64,000 nt of DNA from Neobacillus sp. Marseille-Q6967 (GTDB taxonomy: Bacteria; Bacillota; Bacilli; Bacillales; Cytobacillaceae): NCBI RefSeq assembly GCF_946151075.1, contig NZ_OX267715.1:1899881-1963880 (forward strand), written 5' to 3'. Below, piece by piece: positions 37,467 to 46,867 of this stretch. The notes beneath the pieces are model-generated. The model ran no database searches. It was not told the origin of the DNA and saw only the letters and a program-made list of their open reading frames with translations. Within the stretch, counting starts at the first letter, position 1. Each line of letters opens with the position of its first letter. Position numbers and translations under genes: made by a program.

Positions 37467-38618
37467 CTATATTTTGTATTCCTTCTTTAACTGGCCTGCG
37501 ATGATATTTTTTTGAATTTCGGATGTTCCTTCATAAATCCGTGTGATGCGGGCATCTCGGAAGAATCGTTCAATCGGATAATCGGCAATATAGCCTATGC
37601 CTCCGTGTACTTGAACGGCTTTGTCAGCTACCCGGTTATAAACTTCCGATCCATATAACTTCAGCATGGCAGCCTCTTTGATGACCTTCATGCCTTCATC
37701 CACCATCCAGGCAACTCTGTAAGTAAACGAACGAAGCGCTTCAATTTCCATTGCCATTTCAGCGAGCATATGGGCAACCGCTTGATGTTCAATAATCGGA
37801 ACATTGAACTGCACCCTTTGCTGAGCAAAAATGGTAGACATATCTAGTAACTTTTGGCATGAGCCGAGGTTTCTCGCTGCCAAACCAGCACGGCCATTGG
37901 CAAGGATCTTAAGAGCATTCACATAACCCTGTCCCTCGTTTCCAAGGACGTTTTCTACTGGAACCTCGCAATCTTCCAAAATCACTTCAGCCGAATGCGA
38001 GCCTCTTAGACCCATTTTCTTCTCAACTGCCCCCACATGAAAGCCGGGAAAATCCTTTTCAACGATGAAGGAAGTGATTCCTTTCGCCCCTTTGGAAGGG
38101 TCAGTAACGGCCATGACGGTAAATACATCCGCTTCCGTCGCATTCGTAATATAGTGTTTGGTTCCATTCAGGATATATTTATCACCTTTTTTGACAGCGG
38201 TGGTTCGTAGATTGGTTGCATTTGACCCTGCTGCTGGTTCCGTTAATGCGAAAGCTCCAATCTTTTCACCTGCTGCCATTGCCGGAAGATACTTGCGTTT
38301 TTGTTCCTCATTGCCCATCTCCACTATTCCAACCGTTCCAATTCCGGTGTGAGCACCAATTAAAGTTGTGTACCCGTTATGAGTTGCACCGATTTCTTCA
38401 TATAAGGCGCATTTTCCTACCATTCCGACACCAAGACCGCCATATTGTTCTGGTATGCTAAGGCCGAATAATCCCATCTCTTTGGATAACTCTATAATTC
38501 TCTTGGGAATTTTATTTTCTTCCTCTATCTGCATGGCGACCGCTTCCACTTCTGTCTGAACAAAATCACGGACACTTCTTTTCATCGATTCAATGTCTTC
38601 ACTTAAACGAAAATCCAT
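37467..38618 (-). CDS. Acyl-CoA dehydrogenase (second of the operon)
   Basis: 383 residues, FAD enzyme oxidising acyl-CoA to enoyl-CoA. AFALTEPAAGSNATNLRTTA is the flavin-binding signature, and IYEGTSEIQKNIIA holds the catalytic Glu. Near-identical in layout to the dehydrogenase at 47659-48807 but clearly a diverged paralogue. Electrons pass to the ETF encoded in the same operon. The pair of ACADs suggests different chain lengths or a branched substrate. Confidence 0.92.
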   Translation of the reverse strand: MDFRLSEDIESMKRSVRDFVQTEVEAVAMQIEEENKIPKRIIELSKEMGLFGLSIPEQYGGLGVGMVGKCALYEEIGATHNGYTTLIGAHTGIGTVGIVEMGNEEQKRKYLPAMAAGEKIGAFALTEPAAGSNATNLRTTAVKKGDKYILNGTKHYITNATEADVFTVMAVTDPSKGAKGITSFIVEKDFPGFHVGAVEKKMGLRGSHSAEVILEDCEVPVENVLGNEGQGYVNALKILANGRAGLAARNLGSCQKLLDMSTIFAQQRVQFNVPIIEHQAVAHMLAEMAMEIEALRSFTYRVAWMVDEGMKVIKEAAMLKLYGSEVYNRVADKAVQVHGGIGYIADYPIERFFRDARITRIYEGTSEIQKNIIAGQLKKEYKI

Positions 38619-38633
38619 TTTCCTTCCCCCCGC

Positions 38634-39479
38634 TTAATTATAGGTATAGAATCCTTTTCCGCTTTTTTTCCCCAAACGACCTGCTTTTACATATTTTACG
38701 AGAATTGGACAAGGGCGATACTTCTCTCCAAGTGTTTGATAAAGGTATTCCATATTTCTCAGCCTTGTATCAAGCCCTACCAGATCGGCAAGTTCAAGCG
38801 GCCCCATTGGATGGTTCAGACCCAGCTTGATCGCTTTGTCAATATCCTCAACCGTCCCGACACCTTCCATCACCATATTCATCGCTTCGTTTCCTATTAA
38901 ACAGTTCATCCTGCTGACTGCAAAACCAGGAAATTCATTGATTTTCACGCATTCCTTCCCAAGTGCTTTGCCAAATTCAAAGCTTTTGTTAATCGTCTCC
39001 TCGGATGTTTCTAAGCCACAGATAACCTCGATGAGTTTCATTTTAGGTACCGGATTGAAGAAGTGCAGTGCGATACAGCGGTCGGGTTTTGAAGTCTGAG
39101 CCGCGATTTCCGTAGGACTCATCGTGGAAGTATTGGTAGCCAAAATGGTTGATGGTTTGACAAGCCTATCGAGCTGTTTAAAAATCTCTATTTTTAAATC
39201 GATAATTTCTAAGACTGCTTCTATAACTAAATCTGCATCCTTGGCAGCTTCCTCGAGTTCCGTTGTATAACGAATTCTCCTTATGGCCGCATCTGCCTCT
39301 TCTCTTGTACGTTCGCCTTTTTCAACGGATCGTATAAATTGTTTCTCTATGTATGATTTGCAAAGATTAAGGGCATTTTCGTTGATATCCTGAACAAAGG
39401 TTATAAATCCTGCCGCAGCAGTGGAAAAAGCAATTCCGCGTCCCATTGTTCCAGAGCCTATTACACTAACGATTTCCAT
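38634..39479 (-). CDS. 3-hydroxyacyl-CoA dehydrogenase (second of the operon)
   Basis: 281 residues, NAD-dependent. GSGTMGRGIAF is the Rossmann loop; NTSTMSPTEIA and HFFNPVPKMKLIEV are family signatures, with catalytic Ser and His in those segments and Glu in the following stretch. Similar to 3-hydroxybutyryl-CoA dehydrogenases. A 76-nt gap containing a structured hairpin separates it from the ETF-alpha gene upstream. Confidence 0.92.
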   Translation of the reverse strand: MEIVSVIGSGTMGRGIAFSTAAAGFITFVQDINENALNLCKSYIEKQFIRSVEKGERTREEADAAIRRIRYTTELEEAAKDADLVIEAVLEIIDLKIEIFKQLDRLVKPSTILATNTSTMSPTEIAAQTSKPDRCIALHFFNPVPKMKLIEVICGLETSEETINKSFEFGKALGKECVKINEFPGFAVSRMNCLIGNEAMNMVMEGVGTVEDIDKAIKLGLNHPMGPLELADLVGLDTRLRNMEYLYQTLGEKYRPCPILVKYVKAGRLGKKSGKGFYTYN

Positions 39480-39499
39480 ATTATTCTCTCCTTCCTTAT

Positions 39500-39532
39500 G
39501 ATAGGGAGCCCCGGGTAAACCGGATCCCTATC
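39500..39532 (-). other. Intra-operon hairpin between etfA and the 3-hydroxyacyl-CoA dehydrogenase gene
   Basis: GATAGGGA pairs with TCCCTATC, with an inner CCGG/CCGG pairing around a short loop. It has no T-run, so it is probably not a terminator; it may be an mRNA processing or stability element. Confidence 0.55.
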
Positions 39533-39555
39533 GGCAAGATTTTCAGAAAAACCCT

Positions 39556-40533
39556 TTATGCTTTTACTAGTAAACTTTTAAATTCTTCGGTTAGCATCGG
39601 TACTACTTCGAATAAATCTCCGACAATTCCATAATCCGCAACTTTAAAAATGTTGGCCTCGGGATCTTTGTTAATCGCCACAACCACTTTGGAATTTGAC
39701 ATTCCCGCAAGATGCTGGATCGCGCCCGATATCCCGCAGGCAATGTAAAGGTCAGGTGTTACCACTTTCCCGGTTTGCCCAATTTGAAGCGAATAATCAC
39801 AATACTCGGCATCACATGCTCCACGGGATGCACCAACAGCCCCACCAAGCACTTCTGCTAACTCCTGTAGCGGTTTAAAGCCTTCTTCACTTTTCACACC
39901 CCGGCCGCCTGCAATGATGACTTTCGCTTCAGAAAGGTCAACGCCCTTCACCGCTTTTTTCGCTACTTCCTTAACGATGGTTCGCAAATCCTTAATGTCA
40001 ACAGAAATAGATGACACCTCTCCAGATCGTGCTGCATTTTTTTCAAGCGGCGAGATATTATTAGGCCTGATCGATGCAACAATAATGCCATCCGTGATGA
40101 TTTTCTTTTCAAATGCCTTACCGGAATAGATTGGCCGGGTAAATACAATATTTCCCCCGGCAACTTCAATCGCTACAACATCGGAAATTAGACCTGAACC
40201 CAGTTTGCTGGCGATTTTCGCTGATAAGTCCTTTCCAAGTGCGGTATGTCCAAAGATAATTGCATCTGGTTTTTCCTGCTCCAAGACTGCTAATAATGCT
40301 TGTGAAAATCCATCTGGTGTATAGCCGGCAAGTTGGGAATCTTCCACTACTACCGCCCTGTCGGCTCCATATTGAATCACCGTTGGTGCCAATTGGCTTA
40401 CCGATTCTCCCAACAATACAGCCGTTACTTGACCGCCTTCTGCAATTGTTCTAGCAGCAGCTATCCCTTCAAACGATACATTCCTTAATTCTCCATCACG
40501 CGTTTCTCCAAGTACGATTACTTTTCTTGTCAT
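39556..40533 (-). CDS. etfA: Electron transfer flavoprotein alpha subunit
   Basis: 325 residues. The C-terminal FAD-binding domain carries GASRGACDAEYCDYSLQIGQTGKVV, with GISGAIQHLAGM and ANIFKVADYGIVGDL following. Together with the beta subunit it accepts electrons from the acyl-CoA dehydrogenases of this operon. Starts 14 nt after the beta-subunit stop, with AAGGAGGGG. Confidence 0.94.
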   Translation of the reverse strand: MTRKVIVLGETRDGELRNVSFEGIAAARTIAEGGQVTAVLLGESVSQLAPTVIQYGADRAVVVEDSQLAGYTPDGFSQALLAVLEQEKPDAIIFGHTALGKDLSAKIASKLGSGLISDVVAIEVAGGNIVFTRPIYSGKAFEKKIITDGIIVASIRPNNISPLEKNAARSGEVSSISVDIKDLRTIVKEVAKKAVKGVDLSEAKVIIAGGRGVKSEEGFKPLQELAEVLGGAVGASRGACDAEYCDYSLQIGQTGKVVTPDLYIACGISGAIQHLAGMSNSKVVVAINKDPEANIFKVADYGIVGDLFEVVPMLTEEFKSLLVKA

Positions 40534-40547
40534 GTTTTTTCCCCTCC

Positions 40548-41321
40548 TTAAATTACCTTTGCTTCTGAATGGAGCAAATGGATGAGTTCTTTTACTTGGT
40601 CTTGCAGCTCTCCTTCAAGAACGCGGCCGGCTTCTTTTTTCGGAGGCAGGTAAATTTCAATCGTTTTCGTTTTCGCTTCAACGTCTTCCTCCTCTAAATC
40701 GAGGTCGTCCAGTTCTAATTCTTCCAGTGGTTTTTTCTTTGCTTTCATAATGCCTGGTAACGACGGGTAACGCGGTTCATTCAATCCTTGTTGTGCCGTT
40801 ACAAGCAGTGGCAATGTTGTTTGAATGGTTTCAGAATTTCCTTCCACATCTCGTACGATGTTAACGGTCTCATCATCTACTTGAATGTTCGTAATCGTTG
40901 TTACATATGGGATGTCGAGCAAGTCAGCGACACGTGGACCAACCTGTCCGCTCCCGCCATCAATCGCAACGTTTCCTGCAAAGATGATGTCCGCTTCTTT
41001 ATCCTTTAAATATTCGGCTAAAATTTTGGCCGTTGTATATTCATCCCCTGTTTCCAAGTCATCTTCAGTATTAATTAGTACCGCTTTGTCCGCTCCCATT
41101 GCCAGTGCCGTCCTCAGCTGCTTTTCCGCTTCTTCGCTGCCAACGGATACGACGGTAACTTCGCCGCCATGACTGTCGCGGATTTGAATCGCTTCTTCCA
41201 CTCCGTATTCGTCATATGGATTGATGATAAACTCTGCACCGTCTTCATTAATGGATCCACCTGAGATCGTGATTTTTTCTTCAGTATCGAAAGTTCTTTT
41301 TAACAAAACATAAATATTCAT
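40548..41321 (-). CDS. etfB: Electron transfer flavoprotein beta subunit
   Basis: 257 residues from the ATG at 41321 (AAAGGAGG nearby), with an open frame 13 codons longer. MNIYVLLKRTFDTEEKI is the beta-subunit N terminus, and DIIFAGNVAIDGGSGQVGPRVADLLDIPYVT is the AMP/FAD-contact signature. The C-terminal tail is acidic (ELELDDLDLEEEDVEA). It pairs with etfA directly downstream. No ETF:quinone oxidoreductase gene is visible in the window. Confidence 0.93.
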   Translation of the reverse strand: MNIYVLLKRTFDTEEKITISGGSINEDGAEFIINPYDEYGVEEAIQIRDSHGGEVTVVSVGSEEAEKQLRTALAMGADKAVLINTEDDLETGDEYTTAKILAEYLKDKEADIIFAGNVAIDGGSGQVGPRVADLLDIPYVTTITNIQVDDETVNIVRDVEGNSETIQTTLPLLVTAQQGLNEPRYPSLPGIMKAKKKPLEELELDDLDLEEEDVEAKTKTIEIYLPPKKEAGRVLEGELQDQVKELIHLLHSEAKVI

Positions 41322-41334
41322 TGAGTATCCTCCT

Positions 41335-42213
41335 TTAAACTTTAGCCGGGGCGGCCTCATACGTATAAAATCCTTTTCCGGTCTTCCTTCCTAGCTCACC
41401 TTTTTCTACTTTCTCTTGTACAATTCTTGAAGGTTTGTCTCTTTCATCACCGCTTTCTTGGTAACGCTGCATACGCACGAGGTAGTTTACATCGATTCCA
41501 GTCAAATCCATTAATGCAAATGGACCAATCGGGTGGTTTAACGCTTTTTTACAGACGATATCGATATCTTCATAACTGGCAATCCCGTTCTCTAACAGGT
41601 ATACGGCTTCATCCATCAATTTACCGAGAATCCTGTTGGCTACAAAACCGGATATTTCTTTGTTAAGCAGGATCGGATGCTTATTGATCGACTTTACAAA
41701 TTCCATTGCCGTTTCTGCGGTCTCGGCTGAAGTATGCGGGCCGCGGACCACTTCTACAAGCTCCATCACAAGTGCTGGATTGAAAAAGTGGACATTACAG
41801 ACTTTTTCCGGTCTTTCTGTTACATCGGCAATTTTTGAACTAACAATAGTAGAACTATTGGTAGCAAGAATGGCATGTGCCGGGGCAATCTTATCAAGTT
41901 TTGAAAATAGTTCTCTTTTAATCTCTAATTTTTCAACAATTGCTTCAATCACAATATCGATATCACTCAATGCTTCGAGGGAAGAGGTAAACTTTATTCG
42001 TTTAAACGCTGCCTCCACGGTTTCTGCGGTTAAACGTCCTTTCGAAACCCTTTTTTGCATTTGTTCTTCAAGAATATTTTTACCTTTAGCAAGGCTCTCC
42101 TCACTTACATCCTGCAAGGTAATAGAATAGCCGCTTAGGGCACATACCATCGCAATTTGTGAACCCATTGTGCCTGCTCCGATGACGCCGACTTTTTTAA
42201 TTTCCACCGACAT
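41335..42213 (-). CDS. 3-hydroxyacyl-CoA dehydrogenase (first of the operon)
   Basis: 292 residues. GAGTMGSQIAM Rossmann loop, NSSTIVSSKIADVTERPEK and HFFNPALVMELVEVV signatures. It overlaps the end of the upstream acyl-CoA ligase by 17 nt, so they are translationally coupled. Two paralogous dehydrogenases (with 38634-39479) in one operon may serve different 3-hydroxyacyl stereo- or chain types. Confidence 0.92.
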   Translation of the reverse strand: MSVEIKKVGVIGAGTMGSQIAMVCALSGYSITLQDVSEESLAKGKNILEEQMQKRVSKGRLTAETVEAAFKRIKFTSSLEALSDIDIVIEAIVEKLEIKRELFSKLDKIAPAHAILATNSSTIVSSKIADVTERPEKVCNVHFFNPALVMELVEVVRGPHTSAETAETAMEFVKSINKHPILLNKEISGFVANRILGKLMDEAVYLLENGIASYEDIDIVCKKALNHPIGPFALMDLTGIDVNYLVRMQRYQESGDERDKPSRIVQEKVEKGELGRKTGKGFYTYEAAPAKV

Positions 42214-43825
42214 TCTTCTCCTCCCCTTTCTTAAGCTCTTCTTGCACAAGAACTCTTTTTAGTAACTTTCCTACTGTATTTCTTGGAAGGGCTTCGCGAA
42301 CTTCAAACTCTTTTGGAACTTTGTAAGGGGTTAATTTTGAGTAGCAGTATCCCTTCAATTCATCAAGTGCAAGTTCCCTTCCTTTTTTCGCCACAACATA
42401 TGCTTTAACGATTTCACCATGCTCCTCATGAGGAATACCGACAACCGCTGCTTCCTCAATATCTGGGTGTTCATACAGAACCCCCTCTACTTCCTGTGGA
42501 TATATGTTAAATCCGCCGACAATGACCATTTCTTTTTTTCGGCCGACAATGTAAAAATATCCGTCTTCATCCATCATGGCGAGATCACCGGTATAAAGCC
42601 ATCCGTTCTTCAGTGTCTCACTCGTCTCCTCTTGATTGTTCCAATAACCTTTCATGATCTGCGGCCCTTTGATTAACAGCTCCCCGACACACTTAGGCCC
42701 AAGCTTGTTGTTTTGTTCATCGACAATCATGGAGTCCGTATCAGGAAAAGGGATCCCGATGCTGCCAACCTTCCTGATTCCAAACGGCGGATTACGGTGA
42801 GTGGAAGGTGATGCTTCTGATAGTCCAAATCCCTCTCCAATGTTGGCCCCCGTAAGCCCTTCAAATCGTTTGATTACTTCAACAGGCAGCGGCGCCGATC
42901 CAGACGAACAGATTTTAAGACAGTTTAAGCCATACTGTTCAACATCTGGATGGTTCACAAAGGAAATATACATTTTCGGTACGCCAGGAAAAAAAGTAGG
43001 CTGATATTTTTCTATGTTTTTCAGCACATTATTCACTTCAAATTTTCTGAATAACAGAAGCTTTGCACCTATATAGATTCCAAGATTCATCGCACTTGTC
43101 ATAGCATAGACATGGTATAAAGGGGTTGCGGTGAGGATTGTTTCCTCACCTGGAATCATTTTGTCCCCATACATCGTTAGACTCTGAACAACATTTGCAA
43201 CTAAGTTGTAATGGGTGAGCATGGCCCCTTTTGTTTTACCAGATGTCCCGCCGGTATATTGAATGACCGCCACATCTTCTCGTACATCTAGTTTGACTGC
43301 TGTTACAATTGGCTCTGAAAAAGGAATCAATTCATCCAGTGTCTTAAATTCATCCGAGTTTAGATCTTCAAACTGTGACCCGATGATGTACCGGAACCTA
43401 TAAAGCTCGTTTACTTCGAAAATGGTTTTTCTTGATAGTGGATCACCTACGATATACGAAACCTGTGCGTCATTGACAATTTGCAGCAGTTCTCTCGGCG
43501 TGTACAGCGGATTGATTTGAACGACAGTAAGTCCTAGCGCATGTGCTGCATAATAACAGATGATATAGTCAGGATGATTGGCCAGCATTAAGCCAATCCG
43601 CTCTCCCTTTTGAAACCCCATCTCCTGCCAGGCTCCTGCCATTCTATCAATCTGGTCCTTTAATTCCTTATAGGTAATCATTTCATCTTCAAAAATAATG
43701 GCCGTCTTCTCACTATATTTCTCTGCGGACTGTTCAAACATCCGATAGAGTGTAATTTCTGGAATCAAAACATGGGCATTTTGCTTGTAAAATGCAAACC
43801 AAGGACGGTTCTGTAGGTCCTGCAA
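42197..43825 (-). CDS. Long-chain-type fatty acid--CoA ligase (AMP-forming)
   Basis: 542 residues. P-loop YTGGTSGKTKGAMLTH, then GEGFGLSEASPSTHRNP (A4/A5), GWLYTGDLAMMDEDGYFYIVGRKKEM (A7/A8) and PRNTVGKLLKRVL with the catalytic Lys near the C terminus. It activates the imported carboxylic acid to its CoA thioester with ATP. It sits between the TAXI-TRAP transporter and the oxidation genes. The real substrate cannot be inferred from the sequence alone. Confidence 0.92.
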   Translation of the reverse strand: MQDLQNRPWFAFYKQNAHVLIPEITLYRMFEQSAEKYSEKTAIIFEDEMITYKELKDQIDRMAGAWQEMGFQKGERIGLMLANHPDYIICYYAAHALGLTVVQINPLYTPRELLQIVNDAQVSYIVGDPLSRKTIFEVNELYRFRYIIGSQFEDLNSDEFKTLDELIPFSEPIVTAVKLDVREDVAVIQYTGGTSGKTKGAMLTHYNLVANVVQSLTMYGDKMIPGEETILTATPLYHVYAMTSAMNLGIYIGAKLLLFRKFEVNNVLKNIEKYQPTFFPGVPKMYISFVNHPDVEQYGLNCLKICSSGSAPLPVEVIKRFEGLTGANIGEGFGLSEASPSTHRNPPFGIRKVGSIGIPFPDTDSMIVDEQNNKLGPKCVGELLIKGPQIMKGYWNNQEETSETLKNGWLYTGDLAMMDEDGYFYIVGRKKEMVIVGGFNIYPQEVEGVLYEHPDIEEAAVVGIPHEEHGEIVKAYVVAKKGRELALDELKGYCYSKLTPYKVPKEFEVREALPRNTVGKLLKRVLVQEELKKGEEKNVGGN

Positions 43826-43844
43826 AAGCTTTACACCTCCTGTA

Positions 43845-44855
43845 TTATTTCAACGCACCTTTTTCTTCATAGAATTTCTTCGCCCCTGGATGAAGGGTAA
43901 TAGGATCAATACCGTCTAGGACCGTTTCCAGTGTAAAATGCTTAGCTCTTTCTGGGATTTGTTTTTCAAAAGCACTCAGGTTATCCCAGAATAACTTCGT
44001 TAAATTGTAGACATACTCATCATCCAAGTCCTTTTGAACCGTTAACATTGAAACTGTCGTATAGGTTGGAATGTCTCCATCCTGACCTTTATACGTACCA
44101 GCAGGAAGCTTATCAAACGATATTCCTAATCCCTTTTTCTTAATACTTTCAAGTTTATCCTGGTCTATAGGAAGGATTTTCACTGGGTTTGTCATTTCGA
44201 TTTCCTGAAGAGACGAAATGGCAGGAGCACCGCCGCCAAGGAATACATCGACATTTCCATCCGCCAGCATGCTAGCACCATCATTGTAGTTTCCATATGA
44301 AATTTTACCGCCGGCTTTTTTAATTTTTTCTTCATCAATTCCATACTCAGCCATCATGCGCCAAAACGCTACCGGACCGCCGCCCTCTTTTGGCCCAAGG
44401 AAGATATGCTGATCGACGATATCTTCAATCGAGTTGATATCTTCGTTTTTCTCTAAAGTGGCAATGGTTTGATAGACTGGATATAAAGACGCAATACTAG
44501 CAATGCTATCGATTTTCTTGTCAAAACTGCCCTCACCTTTAATTGCATCAGCAAAATCAGAGGTGTAGTTAATCCCCATCTCAATATCTCCTACATCCAA
44601 AGATCTTAGGTTTGCTGTGGAACCACCCTCAAGCTGCGATGCATTCAAACCACTAAAATTTTCCATATATATATCCGACATAACCGTTGTAATCGGAAAC
44701 CAGCCAGAACCCATTGGTCCGGAACCGATTCTTAAGAACTTGCTCGGCGCTTCCAGTTTCCCCTTACCGGACGCCGCTTCCTTCTCTCCCGATCCGCATG
44801 CCGCCAGGAGAAGTAGACTTACTATTAACATGAAACCTAAGGTTATTTTTTTCAT
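43845..44855 (-). CDS. TAXI-family TRAP transporter solute-binding lipoprotein
   Basis: 336 residues from the ATG at 44855. Signal peptide with lipobox LLAAC (Cys20), so anchored as a lipoprotein. RIGSGPMGSGWFPITTVMSDIY and a TSDFADAI stretch are typical of TAXI binding proteins. It would capture the substrate for the fused permease encoded upstream. TAXI proteins generally bind glutamate, dicarboxylates or similar acids; here the neighbours suggest a fatty or aromatic-type acid. Confidence 0.9.
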   Translation of the reverse strand: MKKITLGFMLIVSLLLLAACGSGEKEAASGKGKLEAPSKFLRIGSGPMGSGWFPITTVMSDIYMENFSGLNASQLEGGSTANLRSLDVGDIEMGINYTSDFADAIKGEGSFDKKIDSIASIASLYPVYQTIATLEKNEDINSIEDIVDQHIFLGPKEGGGPVAFWRMMAEYGIDEEKIKKAGGKISYGNYNDGASMLADGNVDVFLGGGAPAISSLQEIEMTNPVKILPIDQDKLESIKKKGLGISFDKLPAGTYKGQDGDIPTYTTVSMLTVQKDLDDEYVYNLTKLFWDNLSAFEKQIPERAKHFTLETVLDGIDPITLHPGAKKFYEEKGALK

Positions 44856-44877
44856 ATTTTCAAAACTCCTTTCTTCG

Positions 44878-46833
44878 TTAAACATTCAGTTCCTTTGTTG
44901 CTCCTGCTGTGACTGAACGTTTATTCCATAGATATACGAGGACAAAAATAGTCAGCCCGGCGATGTCCGTCCATAGTCCTGGGATTACTAGGGTAAAGGA
45001 CGATATGAGCAATAAGATTCTTTGTAAAAGATTTAATTCATCCACTAAATAGTTTTCTAGTGCAGATGAGAAAATAAAGCAGCTGAATAATGCGCTTACT
45101 ACTGCGAGTGTAATACTAAAGACACTTCCGTCTTGCAATAATAGCTGTGGATTATAGACAAAGATAAATGGTATTAGGAATCCACCTGCACCAATTCGGA
45201 CCGCGTATAGTGCGGTCGCATTCGGGTTGGACCCTGCAATCCCTGCCGTTGTATAGGCAGTAATCGCCACCGGAGGCGTCAAACCAGATAAAACTCCAAG
45301 ATAAAAGACAAACATGTGCGCAGCAATTAGATTAACACCTGCGTCCGTTAAAGCAGGAACACCCAAAACGGAAAGGATGACATATGCAGAAACCGTCGGC
45401 ATCCCCATACCGAGAACGATAGATGCACTTGCAATTAAGAGAAGAAGCGGAAACAACTGGCCACCTGCAAGGTCAATCACAAATCTAGAAAAATTAAGAC
45501 CGAGACCTGTTAAGGATACTGAACCAACGATGATCCCTGCCGTCGCACAGGCTGCAATAACCGATAATGACCCGCGAATTCCATCCTCTAGGGCAGCTAA
45601 GATATCCAAAAACTTCATCCTAGTTGCCTTTCTGATCCAGCTGATGACGATCGTCAACAGAATCGCATAAAACCCAGCCTTCATCGGACTGTAACCGTAC
45701 ATCATCAAGCCGATAATGATAAAGATTGGCAGGAACAAATATCCTTCACGCAAAAGGATTTTTTTCGGATCTGGAAGCTGTTCCTTTGGAATACCAGCCA
45801 GACGTAAACGTTTTGCGTGGAAATAAACGATAAAGCCTGCAATCAGAAAATAAATGATCGCTGGAATCAACGCATATAATGCAAGTTTAATATAAGGAAC
45901 GCCCGTTGCTTCGGCCATGATAAAGACAGAAGCCCCCATGATCGGCGGCATGATTTGCCCGCCCTGTGAAGCAACCGCTTCAACCGCTCCCGCAAACTTT
46001 TTGGAATAACCGAGTTTTTTCATCAATGGGATGGTAAAAGATCCTGTTATCGCTGCATTGGCTGCACCATTTCCCGTAATGGTAGATACAAGGGCACTCG
46101 CACCAACCGCAGAAAGGGCAGGACCGCCGGTTTTGTTCCCGAGTGCACCAAAGGCGAAGTTGGTGAAAAATTGTCCACCGCCCGATTTCATCAAAAACGA
46201 ACCGAATACCACAAACAACACGAGGATGGTCGAACTCACATATATAGGTGAACTAAATATCCCAAGTGTGCTGTTAAACATTTGGTCGATCATTTTCCCG
46301 TATCTTGCTCCTGGGTGGGCTAGAATCCCCGGAAAATATTGCCCAAAGAAGATATAGACAAGAAAAAATAACCCAATCAGCATCATAACAAGCCCGTTTG
46401 TCCTGCGTGTCGCTTCCAGAACGAGAGCAATTAAAATCGTGCCAAAAATAATATCGTTTTGTCCTACATTCCCCTGCCTGCTTTGAATCCCTTCCGCTCC
46501 AAAGATGACATAGGCACCGACAGCCATTGTAATGATGACAAACAGAATATCGATGACCCCAAATTTCTTACCTTTGCGAAAAGGAAACAGCAGAAATATT
46601 AAAAGCAAAGCCCAGACAACATGAATACTTCGCTGCTCCCAAGAAGGAAGAGTGCCAAACCCTGCCGTGTATACATGAAAAACCGACATCCCAATCGCGA
46701 GGAGTGAAATGATTAGTAAAAATACTCTTGTTTTCGTCCACCCTTCTTTTCGTGAATGCCAGAATTCTTCGATATAGGCGGGTTTTTCTTTTATCGAAGT
46801 ATCGATGATATCAGACTTCTGTACTTGATCCAT
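44878..46833 (-). CDS. TRAP transporter, fused DctQM-type permease (4TM/12TM)
   Basis: 651 residues from the ATG at 46833, preceded by AGGAGG at seven nt. The N-terminal four-helix small subunit is fused to the large DctM-like domain. The DctM part has GAASAALVSTITGNGAANAAITGSFTIPLMKKLG-like segments, GQIMPPIMGASVF and GLTPPVAITAYTTAGIAG, which are diagnostic. Drives uptake with an ion gradient together with the TAXI lipoprotein. The gene starts 34 nt after the SDR stop. Confidence 0.93.
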   Translation of the reverse strand: MDQVQKSDIIDTSIKEKPAYIEEFWHSRKEGWTKTRVFLLIISLLAIGMSVFHVYTAGFGTLPSWEQRSIHVVWALLLIFLLFPFRKGKKFGVIDILFVIITMAVGAYVIFGAEGIQSRQGNVGQNDIIFGTILIALVLEATRRTNGLVMMLIGLFFLVYIFFGQYFPGILAHPGARYGKMIDQMFNSTLGIFSSPIYVSSTILVLFVVFGSFLMKSGGGQFFTNFAFGALGNKTGGPALSAVGASALVSTITGNGAANAAITGSFTIPLMKKLGYSKKFAGAVEAVASQGGQIMPPIMGASVFIMAEATGVPYIKLALYALIPAIIYFLIAGFIVYFHAKRLRLAGIPKEQLPDPKKILLREGYLFLPIFIIIGLMMYGYSPMKAGFYAILLTIVISWIRKATRMKFLDILAALEDGIRGSLSVIAACATAGIIVGSVSLTGLGLNFSRFVIDLAGGQLFPLLLLIASASIVLGMGMPTVSAYVILSVLGVPALTDAGVNLIAAHMFVFYLGVLSGLTPPVAITAYTTAGIAGSNPNATALYAVRIGAGGFLIPFIFVYNPQLLLQDGSVFSITLAVVSALFSCFIFSSALENYLVDELNLLQRILLLISSFTLVIPGLWTDIAGLTIFVLVYLWNKRSVTAGATKELNV

Positions 46834-46867
46834 CCTTTTACCTCCTTTGTTCGAAAACCACAATCCA

